Origin: DTU019 sp050949825 | GTDB taxonomy: Bacteria; Bacillota; Syntrophomonadia; Syntrophomonadales; Syntrophomonadaceae | Direction: 5' to 3' | NCBI GenBank assembly: GCA_050949825.1 | Contig: JBMNGL010000001.1 | Span: 124,001-188,000, forward strand | Length of the DNA: 64,000 nucleotides | In this document: piece by piece, positions 42,297 to 51,234 of the stretch | Layout: each line of letters starts with the position of its first letter | How positions within the stretch are numbered: position 1 is the stretch's first letter | The notes under the pieces: model-generated | Told to the model about the DNA's origin: nothing | Database searches by the model: none | The model's input: only the letters and a program-made list of their open reading frames with translations | Position numbers and translations under genes: made by a program

Positions 42297-44228
42297 TTAA
42301 TTCATTGATGATGGCAGCAGGGCCGGGGCTTCAAATATGTGCTCATAAGCCTGGTCAATGGATTCCAAAGGCACTACTTCCAGTCCCTTGATTCCGGCAG
42401 GAACATCCTTGAGATTGGCAGCCGGCAGCAGTATCTTGCGCAGGCCTGCTTGTTTAGCCGCTTGAATCTTTTCCCACAGGGCGCCTACTGGTTTTACCTT
42501 GCCCCGCAATGATATTTCACCGCTTACCGCCACATCCTGGTGGATGGGCCTGCCGGTAATGGCGCTCACTATGACCAGATATATGGCGGCACCCGCAGAG
42601 GGACCATCGACTTTCCCGCCCCCGACAATATTTATGTGCAGATCATAATCCTTAATATTTCTATCCAGTTCCTGGCGTAATACTGAAGCCGCATTGAACA
42701 TAGAATCCTTAACCATGGAGCCGGCGGTTTCATTAAAACGAATGCTGCCTTCACCGCTTCTGGCCGCCGGGAAAGCGACGGCTTCAACTTCCATGACCGC
42801 TCCCTGGTATAGATGAGCACCCAGACCCAGAATTTTCCCCACCTCGGCCTTGTTTCCGTGCAGCTGTGGAATTAACGGGGTAATGCGACTGTATTGCAGC
42901 GCCTGGCGGATGTGCCGCTGTAAAACCAACCGGGCTCCACACCCTTCAGCCTGCTCATTTAAGGCCAGGGCATAAGCATCTACCAGCAGCTTATTGGCAG
43001 TGCGGCCTTCACTGGTATATTCACTGATGACATCAACCACCCCGGGCTCCATAGCAATGCCCAGTTTGCCTGCCGAGATTTCCACGATTTGTTGAATGTG
43101 TTGTGATGTCAAAGGTTCAAAAAAGATTTCCAGGCAACGGGAGCGCAAGGCTGGGCTAATATCCTCCCGACTTCTGGTGGTGGCTCCCACCAGGATAAAA
43201 TCAGCCGGCAGGCCATTTTCGAAAATCCTTTTAATGTATTGCGGGACGCGTTCATCGTGAGGATCATAATAAGAGGATTCAAAAAAGACCCGCTTATCCT
43301 CCAGCACCTTGAGGAGTTTGTTCTGCAGCATGGGGTCCATTTCCCCAATTTCATCAATAAACAGGATTCCCCCATGTGCATCGGTGACCAAACCCGGTTT
43401 GGGTTCGGGGATGCCGGCTTCAGCAAGATCGCTGCGTGCGCCCTGATAGATGGGATCGTGTACTGACCCTAAGAGTGGATTGGTGACTTCGCGGGGATCC
43501 CAGCGCAAAGCGGCCCCGTCCACTTCAATAAAGGGCGCTTCCTCTGCAAAACAACTTGAGGTTTTGCCCTTGATCATTTGCAAGGCTAAACGGGCACAAC
43601 TGGTTTTCCCTACCCCGGGCGGGCCATACAGGATCAGATGCTGTGGATAAGGGGTGTTGAGTTTGGCCAATAAAGCCGTCACTGCTTTTTCTTGTCCGAT
43701 CAACTCATCAATATTGTTCGGTCTCAGGACCTCCAGGGCAGAGCGGTTTAAACAGGTTCGTTCCATTTTTTCGATGAAGCCCAGTTTTTTCAAGGTGCCG
43801 GCGTTTTCAGGGGAGCCATTCTGTTCTTTGAAGAGCTGCGCCTGTATGTCCCGAACATAGATCTGATAGTTTTGATCCACCTTTTCCTGAATGCGTTTCT
43901 GTAAATCGGCTTCAACTGATCGGCGCGCGCTTTCCTCGGCCAATAAATCCTCCAGGTAAGAGGCTTCCTGCCCCAGGTCTCCATTATACTTGAGTTCATT
44001 AATGGTAGGGTCTTCGGCTAGTATGCGGTGTAAACCAAGGATTTTCTCTTCCAGCCGTTCAGAATTAACCAAATCGATGGCATCCAGCTTGCTGGCCCGG
44101 AGTACAAATCCTTGCGTTCCATAGAGGCTGTCAAGGCTGCGATAGAGGTTTTCCACTTTCCAGTACAAGGTCATTTCTTGTTGGCCCCTGTTGTTGCTTG
44201 TTGACTTCACTTCCTGCTCCCCAATCAT
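42297..44228 (-). CDS. lonC: Lon-family protease LonC (spore type)
   Basis: A 643-residue ATP-dependent serine protease. Residues 1-170 are a helical N-terminal part without the LON substrate domain, then an AAA+ core with Walker A GPPGVGKT and Walker B ILFIDEIGEMD, arginine finger region SPALRSRCLEI, and the Lon protease domain with catalytic serine in DGPSAGAAIYL and the lysine in the following GLRKILLP stretch. Absence of the LON N-domain and the size fit LonC, known from spore-forming Firmicutes. ATG 44228 overlaps the rplI stop by four bases (ATGA), so translation is coupled. The likely job is protein turnover in sporulation or stress, inferred from family. Confidence 0.88.
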   Translation of the reverse strand: MIGEQEVKSTSNNRGQQEMTLYWKVENLYRSLDSLYGTQGFVLRASKLDAIDLVNSERLEEKILGLHRILAEDPTINELKYNGDLGQEASYLEDLLAEESARRSVEADLQKRIQEKVDQNYQIYVRDIQAQLFKEQNGSPENAGTLKKLGFIEKMERTCLNRSALEVLRPNNIDELIGQEKAVTALLAKLNTPYPQHLILYGPPGVGKTSCARLALQMIKGKTSSCFAEEAPFIEVDGAALRWDPREVTNPLLGSVHDPIYQGARSDLAEAGIPEPKPGLVTDAHGGILFIDEIGEMDPMLQNKLLKVLEDKRVFFESSYYDPHDERVPQYIKRIFENGLPADFILVGATTRSREDISPALRSRCLEIFFEPLTSQHIQQIVEISAGKLGIAMEPGVVDVISEYTSEGRTANKLLVDAYALALNEQAEGCGARLVLQRHIRQALQYSRITPLIPQLHGNKAEVGKILGLGAHLYQGAVMEVEAVAFPAARSGEGSIRFNETAGSMVKDSMFNAASVLRQELDRNIKDYDLHINIVGGGKVDGPSAGAAIYLVIVSAITGRPIHQDVAVSGEISLRGKVKPVGALWEKIQAAKQAGLRKILLPAANLKDVPAGIKGLEVVPLESIDQAYEHIFEAPALLPSSMN

Positions 44229-44671
44229 CCGGGTTCAACGCTCACCTGCAACTTGGCGTGTATCCCCGGATATATTTTAATATGCACCGGGTATTTGCCC
44301 AGATGCTTGATAGGTTCCCCCATTTCAATCTTTTTCTTGTCTATCTGCACCCCGAATTCCTGGTTGAGGATCTCTGCCACTTCACGAGAGGTCACCGCAC
44401 CAAAAAGCTTTTCGCCTCCCCCGGTTCTAACTTTGATGGATACGGTTTTGCCATCTATTTGCTCTTTGATCAGACGCGCCTGGCTTTCTTCTTTGCCCTT
44501 TTTCCGTTCCTGGCGCTGCTTTTGCTCTTCGCTCTCTTTCAAGCGGGCCGGGGTCGCTTCCTGTGCGAAACCTTGGGGAATCAAATAATTTCTGGCGTAA
44601 CCGTCAGAAACTTCTTTTATTTCTCCCTTTTTCCCCAGGTTTTTTACATCCTGTATCAATATCACCTTCAC
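44225..44671 (-). CDS. rplI: 50S ribosomal protein L9
   Basis: A 148-residue L9 with N-terminal domain MKVILIQDVKNLGKKGEIKEVSDGYARNYLIP and a C-terminal lobe joined by a charged helix. It binds 23S rRNA and stabilises the L1 region. It follows the DUF2232 gene by 4 bp, and ends in lonC. In many Firmicutes, dnaB follows rplI; here the next gene is lonC. Confidence 0.97.
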   Translation of the reverse strand: MKVILIQDVKNLGKKGEIKEVSDGYARNYLIPQGFAQEATPARLKESEEQKQRQERKKGKEESQARLIKEQIDGKTVSIKVRTGGGEKLFGAVTSREVAEILNQEFGVQIDKKKIEMGEPIKHLGKYPVHIKIYPGIHAKLQVSVEPG

Positions 44672-44674
44672 GCA

Positions 44675-45625
44675 TTATACCTCCTGTCCTGTATATGGTT
44701 TTCTCAGATCCAAGAGACTATCGAGTATCCCTAGAATACAAAGGAAGCCAAGGGCCGATAAGGGAAAAAACAATGCCAAGACCGCCATCAAGAAGATAAT
44801 CCAGGTTCGCCCTCTGCCTTTTTCATATTTCAGACGGAAAACCAGGCTGGCCAGTCCATAATAAAATGATATCACGGCCATGACCACCAGGATATTGGTG
44901 CCTATATAAAAAATGCGATTATGTTCATTCCAACCCAAAAGCACCAGAGCTAATCCCAAAATCACCAACCAGGCTAACTCCCAGGACATCAGTTCATGCA
45001 CAAAAGGTTTCTTGTTTAGACGAGCAGCATGCTGATTCCGGGTGAAAAAAGAAGCCAACCCGAGCATTAAAAATACTGCCAATAGTCCCTGAACATAGAA
45101 AATAGCGGGCAGGTGATGAAGCAGGTTTTGCACCACATTTTGCATCGCGGCCTGTATCTCCTGCTGGGTGAGGCCCATCCCCTGGTATATCTGTGCCCAA
45201 CCCTCTCCTTCATAATAGCCGCTGGCTTCCATGACAATCTCATTGGCCTGCCGGGTCAACTCGGCTCCCTGGCCTGATAAATAAAGCACCCCCAGATAAA
45301 TGCTCACCCCGACCAGCAAAGTTATCATCCCCCAGCGGCGGGTCTCCTTATAATCGCTCTGCCTGAAGGTTAAAAACCCCATTATTATAGCAGGCAATCC
45401 ATAAAATATGAGCAGATGAACCAGGTTAAAAATGCCCCCGGCGGCGGCAATAAATATAATATTGACAATAAATAACGTTAGCAGTGCATTTAACTGCAAA
45501 TACATCCCTGCCATAATCAGCAGAGTCCCCCAGAATAAGGCGGTAAGCAGCGCCAGGGAGGGCATCTTTATGGTAAGCAGACCTATCAGCAGGGTCAAGG
45601 CTAGATACCCCAAAAAGATTGGCAA
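44675..45625 (-). CDS. DUF2232 (YybS-like) membrane protein
   Basis: A polytopic membrane protein of about 316 residues with roughly eight hydrophobic segments, of the DUF2232/YybS type commonly next to rplI in Firmicutes. The start chosen is TTG 45625 with GAGGTG six bases before; GTG 45634 would overlap the upstream gene. Function is unknown. Confidence 0.75.
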   Translation of the reverse strand: MPIFLGYLALTLLIGLLTIKMPSLALLTALFWGTLLIMAGMYLQLNALLTLFIVNIIFIAAAGGIFNLVHLLIFYGLPAIIMGFLTFRQSDYKETRRWGMITLLVGVSIYLGVLYLSGQGAELTRQANEIVMEASGYYEGEGWAQIYQGMGLTQQEIQAAMQNVVQNLLHHLPAIFYVQGLLAVFLMLGLASFFTRNQHAARLNKKPFVHELMSWELAWLVILGLALVLLGWNEHNRIFYIGTNILVVMAVISFYYGLASLVFRLKYEKGRGRTWIIFLMAVLALFFPLSALGFLCILGILDSLLDLRKPYTGQEV

Positions 45626-45630
45626 TACTC

Positions 45631-45939
45631 TCACCTCGTTTTATAGCGCAAGTAGTCGGCGAGGGCAGATATATCCTGATGCCAGCGATCTTCTGCCGGG
45701 GCGTCTGCCAGGCTCTGTTTGAGCTTATGTCTTACCTCCCGGTCCAGAGCGGAAAATGGCACCCCTACCCGGCTGCCCAGCAGGTAAATCAATATGATAA
45801 TAGCTGCCAGTGCATCGGCGGTAGCTTCCGCAGAGGCGTTTATAAGACTTTTAAAGAGCGCCCCCATTGATTGGACAATTTCGGCCTTGAGCCATTCTAC
45901 CATTTTAAGGTTTTTAGTTATATCTAGCTCGCCTTTCAT
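45631..45939 (-). CDS. MazG-like protein
   Basis: A helical protein of about 102 residues (MKGELDITKNLKMVEWLKAE at the start) matching the short MazG-like family found in the rpsF-rplI region of Firmicutes. It has no visible acidic metal-binding ExxE motif of true MazG pyrophosphatases, so activity is doubtful. The start ATG 45939 follows AGGAAG; GTG 45954 abuts its site. It ends four bases before the DUF2232 start. Confidence 0.7.
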   Translation of the reverse strand: MKGELDITKNLKMVEWLKAEIVQSMGALFKSLINASAEATADALAAIIILIYLLGSRVGVPFSALDREVRHKLKQSLADAPAEDRWHQDISALADYLRYKTR

Positions 45940-46033
45940 AGCCACTTCCTGCACCTCCCCTTAAACCTTTTCCACAAAGAATCAATGGTTTCCTCTATTC
46001 CCGCTACTGATCACAGCATAAACATTACCTTCT

Positions 46034-46064
46034 AAAAAAAACAAGCCCTCGCTAAAAGAGGGCT
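46034..46064 (-). terminator. Terminator after rpsR
   Basis: Minus-strand AGCCCTC, 7-nt loop, GAGGGCT followed by a T-rich run (TGTTTTTTTT). Ends the rpsF-ssb-rpsR unit. Confidence 0.88.
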
Positions 46065-46076
46065 CGTAGGGCAATC

Positions 46077-46301
46077 TTATTCAGATGTATAGGGCATTAA
46101 GGCCATGGCCCGAGATCTTTTGATGGCCACTGTCAATTGCCGCTGATGATGGGCACAGTTGCCAGTGATGCGCCGGGGCAAAATTTTTCCACGCTCGGTA
46201 ACATAACGGCGCAACCGAGGAATATCTTTGTAATTTATGTGCTCAATCTTATCAGCGCAAAAATTGCACTGTTTTCTTTTTTTGCGCTTTTCCTTCTTCA
46301 A
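46077..46301 (-). CDS. rpsR: 30S ribosomal protein S18
   Basis: A 74-residue S18 with the CNFC opening (QCNFCADKIEHINYKD), then ILPRRITGNCAHHQRQLTVAIKRSR. Together with S6 it binds the central domain of 16S rRNA. The CxxC plus later Cys makes it a probable zinc-bound form. It ends the rpsF-ssb-rpsR operon. Confidence 0.97.
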   Translation of the reverse strand: MKKEKRKKRKQCNFCADKIEHINYKDIPRLRRYVTERGKILPRRITGNCAHHQRQLTVAIKRSRAMALMPYTSE

Positions 46302-46321
46302 ATACGATTCCTCCTCTTTAA

Positions 46322-46762
46322 CTAAAAGGGTATGTCTTCACCCCCGTTATGATCGACAAAATCTATATCGGTTTTCAACTCTTGTCCCACATCATTCCAG
46401 CCTTCTTGGCCAGAAGGAGCCTGTGCTGCCGAGCCGGACACGCTGCTTGCTGCCCCACCTTTATCCAGGAATCTTACCTCGTCAGCGATCACCTCGGTCA
46501 CCCAACGTTTTTGTCCTTCCTGACTTTCATAGGTGCGCACCTGCAACCTGCCCTCCACCGCTACCAAGCGTCCCTTGCCCAGGTAATTGGCACATAGCTC
46601 GGCCAGTTTATTCCATGCCACAATAGGGATGAAATCCGCTTCGTTACGATTAAACTTGCGGTCTACGGCAATTGTAAAAGTGGTAACCGCAGTGCCGTTA
46701 GGCGTATAACGCAGTTCTGGGTCGCGGGTCAGGCGCCCAATTAAAATCACTCGGTTTAACAC
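46322..46762 (-). CDS. ssb: Single-stranded DNA-binding protein
   Basis: A 146-residue OB-fold SSB. The start is GTG 46762 (LNRVILIGRLTRDPELRYTP) with GGAGGG before it. The OB-fold runs to residue 105, then a low-complexity linker and the acidic tail ending DHNGGEDIPF, which recruits partner proteins. It sits between rpsF and rpsR, the standard Firmicutes order. Confidence 0.96.
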   Translation of the reverse strand: MLNRVILIGRLTRDPELRYTPNGTAVTTFTIAVDRKFNRNEADFIPIVAWNKLAELCANYLGKGRLVAVEGRLQVRTYESQEGQKRWVTEVIADEVRFLDKGGAASSVSGSAAQAPSGQEGWNDVGQELKTDIDFVDHNGGEDIPF

Positions 46763-46788
46763 AAAATTCCCTCCCACCTGTATTTTGG

Positions 46789-47082
46789 TTAATTGTCATC
46801 CTGGCGGATGATGATGTGGCGCAGGAAATTGTCCGATATTTTGATAACCCGGTCCAACTCCAGAACAGTCTCGGGCTGTCCTTTGAAGTACCATAAAGAA
46901 TAGATTCCTTCATGATAATCCTCAATGGTGTACGCCAGCCTTTTTCTGCCCCAGCCTTCAGCCTCGTTGACAAACTCCCCTCCGAATTCTGCAATAATGG
47001 TTTGCAGCCTTTCTTTGGACTCGGCAATGGCCTCATCAGACAAATCGGGTTTTAGCAAGAACAACATCTCATACGTGCGCAT
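46789..47082 (-). CDS. rpsF: 30S ribosomal protein S6
   Basis: A 97-residue S6 (MRTYEMLFLLKPDLSDEAI), a ferredoxin-fold protein that pairs with S18. GGGAGGAGG precedes ATG 47082. A leader with two hairpins lies upstream. Confidence 0.96.
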   Translation of the reverse strand: MRTYEMLFLLKPDLSDEAIAESKERLQTIIAEFGGEFVNEAEGWGRKRLAYTIEDYHEGIYSLWYFKGQPETVLELDRVIKISDNFLRHIIIRQDDN

Positions 47083-47107
47083 CGTTACACCTCCTCCCTA
47101 TGGACTA

Positions 47108-47151
47108 ACTCGTGCCTCACACGAGTAAAGGCTCCGGGTTCAAACCGGAGC
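47108..47151 (-). promoter_or_regulatory. rpsF leader hairpins, candidate S6:S18 autoregulatory site
   Basis: Two hairpins precede rpsF on the minus strand: GCTCCGG/CCGGAGC (47131-47137 with 47145-47151) and ACTCGTG/CACGAGT (47108-47114 with 47120-47126). A leader that binds the S6:S18 complex is known in many bacteria with CCG in the bulge; whether this is one would need covariation data. Confidence 0.45.
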
Positions 47152-47213
47152 AGGGACTTCAAGTTATTATAGCAGTATTTAAGCTTAGCTTGCAAGATAT
47201 TGGAAAGATTTTA

Positions 47214-47429
47214 TCAGAGCACTCCCCTGACCAGCAGGCAAGTCAACTCGGTTACAGGTTTCTCAATGATAAAGGTATCATTAAAAAGTGCTTTCAAAAT
47301 GGCCAGGGGCTGTTCATCTGCACCTTTCTTAAAACCAATGATGCAGAAGCGTTCTTCTCGGGGCATGCTTTTTACAGTCACCAGATCCCCGATTTGCAGA
47401 GGCATCTTTCCCGCGCATGTACCCTCCAC
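47214..47429 (-). CDS. Small SH3-like protein, unknown
   Basis: A 71-residue protein from GTG 47429, with AAGGAGG seven bases before it. The central MPLQIGDLVTVKSMPREERF resembles the IGDVV opening of the DUF951 neighbour 80 bp upstream on the same strand, so both may be small beta-barrels. Function not recognised. Confidence 0.55.
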   Translation of the reverse strand: MEGTCAGKMPLQIGDLVTVKSMPREERFCIIGFKKGADEQPLAILKALFNDTFIIEKPVTELTCLLVRGVL

Positions 47430-47508
47430 TTCTCTCCCTCCTTATCATCTTGGAGTAACCATATAGTCTATTCTATGCTGCGAAGGAAAAAAGTGCTATT
47501 AAAAACCC

Positions 47509-47697
47509 TTATGTATTCTCAACCCTAAGCATGCGCTTTTCAAATTCCATTCGTGGAATCATCACCAATCGCCCGCATCCGGTGCATTTAATTTTAATAT
47601 CTGCGCCCATGCGGGTCACTTCCCAGTGATAGCTGCCACAGGGATGCTTTTTCTTCATACGCACTACGTCACCTATTTTAAATTCTTTGCGTTGCAT
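47509..47697 (-). CDS. DUF951 family protein
   Basis: A 62-residue protein (MQRKEFKIGDVVRMKKKHPCGSYHW) with the DUF951 pattern KKKHPCGSYxWxxxRxGADIKIKCxGCGR, including three cysteines that may bind zinc. Function unknown; often near ribosomal protein genes in Firmicutes. It follows selD by 22 bp. Confidence 0.85.
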   Translation of the reverse strand: MQRKEFKIGDVVRMKKKHPCGSYHWEVTRMGADIKIKCTGCGRLVMIPRMEFEKRMLRVENT

Positions 47698-47719
47698 GGC
47701 ACTCCTCCCCCGGTTCTAT

Positions 47720-48757
47720 TCAGGGCCGGATCTCGATGCTATGAGGTTGTGCCGCCATCACCTCGCCAATGGGTGCACAAATAATTTGCCGCCTTTTCAT
47801 GGCCGTTTCCAAAAGCGGGGCCTTTTCAGCTTCAACCGCTATAAGCAACCCCCCCGCAGTTTCAGGGGTGTATAATAAGTCCGACCAGGTTGGATTAACC
47901 TCGGATTTCACCACGATTTTTTCTTCCAGGTAGGCCCGGTTGCTATAGGTCCCGGCCGGGATTAATCCCATAGAGGCCCCCTCCCAGGCACCGTTTATAA
48001 GCGGCACCCGGGCAGCATCAAGCTGCACTGTGACCTCACTGGCCTGGGCCATTTCATAGAGATGTCCCAACAGCCCAAACCCGGTGACATCTGTCATAGC
48101 ATGAACTCCTATCTGCAGCGCAACTTCACTGCTTTCCCGGTTGAGCATGGTCATCCAATGTACAGCCTCATCATAAGCCGCCTTCGAAGCCATTTCCGCT
48201 TTAATAGCCGTGTTAATGATACCGTTGCCAATCGGTTTGGTAATATAAATGCGATCCCCCGGTTTGGCCTCGGCATTGGTCAGAATCCGGTCGGGGTGAA
48301 CCAGTCCGGTCACCGCCAGGCCATATTTAGGTTCATTGTCATCCACACTGTGACCGCCGAGTAGAACAGCCCCGGCCTCCATGATCTTATCAAGGCCTCC
48401 CTGCAGGATGCGACCCAGCATATTAAGGTCTTCACAGACCGGATAGCAGACTATATTGAGTGCTAGCAGCGGCCGCCCGCCCATGGCATATATGTCATTA
48501 ATTGCATTGGTGGCTGCAATCTGTCCAAACAGGTAAGGATCATCGACCATAGGCGTAAAGAAGTCTACGGTTTGAACCAGGGCGGTATCCGAGCTGATGC
48601 GGTATACCGCCGCGTCATCACGAGTCTCCAGGCCGACCAGTACATCCTCCTGCATGGCAAAGGGAATGTCTTTCAAAAGGTTCTCCAGGGTCCCCGGACC
48701 CATTTTGGCAGCTCAACCTGCCGCCCGCACCATTTGCGTCAGTCGGCGTATTGCCAT
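47720..48757 (-). CDS. selD: Selenide, water dikinase SelD with in-frame UGA (selenoprotein)
   Basis: A 345-residue SelD that makes selenophosphate from selenide and ATP. ATG 48757 follows GGGAGGGG and gives MAIRRLTQMVRAAG, then TGA (48713-48715), then AAKMGPGTLENLL. The family has a Cys or Sec here (Cys17 in E. coli, with the essential Lys three residues on), and the Lys is present at position 18 (AAK). The UGA is therefore read as selenocysteine at codon 15. A hairpin lies 11 nt after the UGA. ATP-binding DDAAVYRI and the later RAYLEEKIV stretch fit SelD. Calling from 48703 would lose the catalytic centre. Confidence 0.93.
48674..48707 (-). promoter_or_regulatory. Candidate bacterial SECIS hairpin in selD
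   Basis: On the minus strand, GGGTCC and GGACCC (48701-48696 and 48693-48688) form a tight hairpin 11 nt after the UGA, flanked by an outer CAAAA/TTTTG pair (48707-48703 with 48678-48674). In E. coli fdhF the upper SECIS stem also begins 11 nt after the UGA. Confidence 0.7.
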
Positions 48758-48789
48758 GGCCACCCCTCCCTTCTTATAGATATACCTGC

Positions 48790-50172
48790 TCAGGCCAGTT
48801 TTTCCATAAAGGCCTGGTAGGCACGATAAGCCATATATACATCGGCCTTGCTAACAATTTCAAAGGGAGAGTGCATACTTAATACTGCCACTCCACAATC
48901 CACCACTTCCATACCGTAGCGGGCCAGGTATTGAGCAACCGTACCCCCGCCCCCGATATCCACCTTTCCCAGTTCTCCAACCTGCCAGATAATTCCTCCT
49001 TCATCAAACAGGCGCCTGAGATTAGCCATAAATTCCGGGTTGGCATCATTTGAATCGTATTTGCCGCGCGAACCGGTATATTTGGTTAAGACCACCCCGG
49101 CTGACAGAAAGCTGCAATTCATCTTTTCAAAGACATCCGGGAAGGTAGGGTCTACCGCAGCATTGACATCCGCTGAAAGGGCATAGCTATTGGCCAGGGT
49201 TTGGCGCAATTGATAATAGTCGCGCAACCCGGCTTTACACAACAGTTCAGCAGCAATGTTTTCAATGGCCAGTGACTGCAAGCCGGTATTGCCGGTGCTG
49301 CCGATCTCTTCCTTATCGGCAAACAGACAGATGACGGTTCGGGCCGGCTTTTGGACGTTTAGAACGGCCTGCAAGGCTGTGTAGGCACTGACCCGATCAT
49401 CCTGCCCGTAGGCCCCAATCATGCTGCGATCCAGTCCCACCTCCCTGGCCTTAAAGGCCGGCACCGCCTGCAATTCGGCACTGGTAAAATCATCTTCCTC
49501 AATGCCGTAGTGTTGCTGTAGTAGATTCAAAATCTGCTGCTTGAAGGCATCCTCCTTAAGATCGCGCACCGGGGTGGATCCGACCAGTAGATTCAAATCC
49601 TCGCCCTTTATGCCCTCCCCCATCTTCTTTTCCATCTGATCCTTGGCCAGATGGGGCAAAAGATCGGTGATGGTAAATACCGCCTCATCATCTTTTTCGC
49701 CGATACACACCGAAATGAGATCCCCGTTTTTCTTCGCCACTACCCCGTGCAAGGCCAGGGGAATAGTCGGCCATTGATACTTCTTTATGCCTCCATAATA
49801 GTGGGTTTTCATCAAAGCCAGTCCATCGGCCTCATACAGTGGGCGGGGCTTGAGATCCAAACGCGGAGTGTCGATATGCGAAACCACCAGGTTAAAACCC
49901 TGGGCCAGGTTTTCTCCCACGACAATCAGGGCACATAATTTGCCCCTCTGATTGACAATAAGCCTGTCTCCAGGCTGAACAGCAGACTGTGTTTCTACGG
50001 GAAGAAACCCGTTTTGCCCGGCCAGTTTCTGCACATAGGCTATGGCTTCCCGCTCTGTTTTGGCCTTATTAAGAAACTGTAAATAGCCTTCATTGAAGGC
50101 GTGAATGGAAGCGCGCTGTTTTTCATCACTCGCATCCCAAACATTGGGGCGGTTATTCCGTTTTTCTATCAA
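48790..50172 (-). CDS. M18-family aspartyl-type aminopeptidase
   Basis: A 460-residue M18 metallopeptidase with zinc ligands in LVVSHIDTPRLDLKP, the catalytic Glu in FADKEEIGSTGNTGLQS, and C-terminal HSPFEIVSKADVYMAYR. Cytosolic, of the ApeA-like type, with expected preference for acidic N-terminal residues. The start is TTG 50172 after GGGAGG at 7 bp. It sits 33 bp before selD. Confidence 0.92.
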   Translation of the reverse strand: MIEKRNNRPNVWDASDEKQRASIHAFNEGYLQFLNKAKTEREAIAYVQKLAGQNGFLPVETQSAVQPGDRLIVNQRGKLCALIVVGENLAQGFNLVVSHIDTPRLDLKPRPLYEADGLALMKTHYYGGIKKYQWPTIPLALHGVVAKKNGDLISVCIGEKDDEAVFTITDLLPHLAKDQMEKKMGEGIKGEDLNLLVGSTPVRDLKEDAFKQQILNLLQQHYGIEEDDFTSAELQAVPAFKAREVGLDRSMIGAYGQDDRVSAYTALQAVLNVQKPARTVICLFADKEEIGSTGNTGLQSLAIENIAAELLCKAGLRDYYQLRQTLANSYALSADVNAAVDPTFPDVFEKMNCSFLSAGVVLTKYTGSRGKYDSNDANPEFMANLRRLFDEGGIIWQVGELGKVDIGGGGTVAQYLARYGMEVVDCGVAVLSMHSPFEIVSKADVYMAYRAYQAFMEKLA

Positions 50173-50231
50173 CGTAGATCCTCCCTTATATACTTAAATC
50201 TATTCTGTATTGTTTTGATCCCATGGTATTC

Positions 50232-50870
50232 TTATACTTCAAATCCCAGGGTTAACTGGCCCCAGCGATATGCTTCCAGCAGCCAATTGATCAACACTGA
50301 ATTGCTCAAATGAAACAGCAGCACTGAGGCACCGTGAAACCCCATTTGAGCAGCGGTGTGGATCACCGGCATGGTAAAACCTACCAGGAGGCATACTATG
50401 AATATGCCCTGTAATAAGGCTAAAGTTGTACCCAATAATTGATTTATCCCTGATACCAAACTAATGGAAGTTAATCCTTCAAACCAGGCGAAACAAATCT
50501 TTAACAACTGGCTGCTGCTTATTAGCAGCAGCAGAAAACAAGCCGCGGAAACCAGCCAATAGGCCAGGTAGCGAAGCGAATCATCGATGGCAAAGCCCGG
50601 AACAAAAAAGCGGTATGGGGTAGCCAATGCTTTGAGCGGGGTTTGGTCACGAAGAAATTGATCCAGCATTGAGATGAGGCCCAGACTCTGCTCCACATAC
50701 ATGGTGAGGTCATCATAATAATAGAAGGCCAGGGCAAGGCCAATAATGACGCTGATAATCCTGCTGGCAACCATGATAAACCCCTGCCGCAAACCACTTA
50801 AGGCACATAACACCATAACAAGCAGCAGCAGATAATCTACCATATTGAACACCAGCAGGCTGCGAACCAT
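50232..50870 (-). CDS. CvpA-family membrane protein
   Basis: A 212-residue protein with four or five membrane segments and the CvpA opening VDYLLLLVMVLCALSGLRQGF. Colicin V production protein relatives have an unclear role. ATG 50870 lies seven bases after AAGGGG. It lies 60 bp from the M18 gene. Confidence 0.85.
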   Translation of the reverse strand: MVRSLLVFNMVDYLLLLVMVLCALSGLRQGFIMVASRIISVIIGLALAFYYYDDLTMYVEQSLGLISMLDQFLRDQTPLKALATPYRFFVPGFAIDDSLRYLAYWLVSAACFLLLLISSSQLLKICFAWFEGLTSISLVSGINQLLGTTLALLQGIFIVCLLVGFTMPVIHTAAQMGFHGASVLLFHLSNSVLINWLLEAYRWGQLTLGFEV

Positions 50871-51234
50871 CAAGTATCCCCTTCTTACTCTTTGCCAACT
50901 ATTATAGCACAGGCCCTGCTAGAATTTGGATAACTATTCGGAAACAGCCCTATCTTCCCGTGCAATCCATGACCTTGGTGCAGGTTTAAAAAGCTTGCTG
51001 TCGAAGCAGGTGGAAAGTTAATACTTTACAACTTCGCCCCGGATGATGTATACCCAATGTATGTCATCACCTTCACAGAATAAGCACACTGCTGGCAGAG
51101 CAGTGCCCCGCGTTTAGTGGGAAGTGAGGGGTTGTAGAGGCCCCTTGAGTCATTCTTCTTGCTGCGCAGTCGGGGCAGGTGGCGCAGAGGCAACGCAGAA
51201 CATTGTTTGTTATTAATTGGGGATGAGGGTGTAT
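50871..51234. other. Divergent non-coding region
   Basis: Between the CvpA gene (minus) and the VTT gene (plus). A perfect hairpin CACTGCT/AGCAGTG occurs at 51087-51105 and a weaker AGGGG/CCCCT follows. No ORF with a ribosome site or recognisable RNA family is seen. It must hold both promoters. Confidence 0.4.

Noticed and set aside
47101..47160. A tRNA-like T-arm on the plus strand before rpsF
   Set aside because: No acceptor or D arm fits and the possible anticodon loop has the wrong layout; more likely a leader hairpin.
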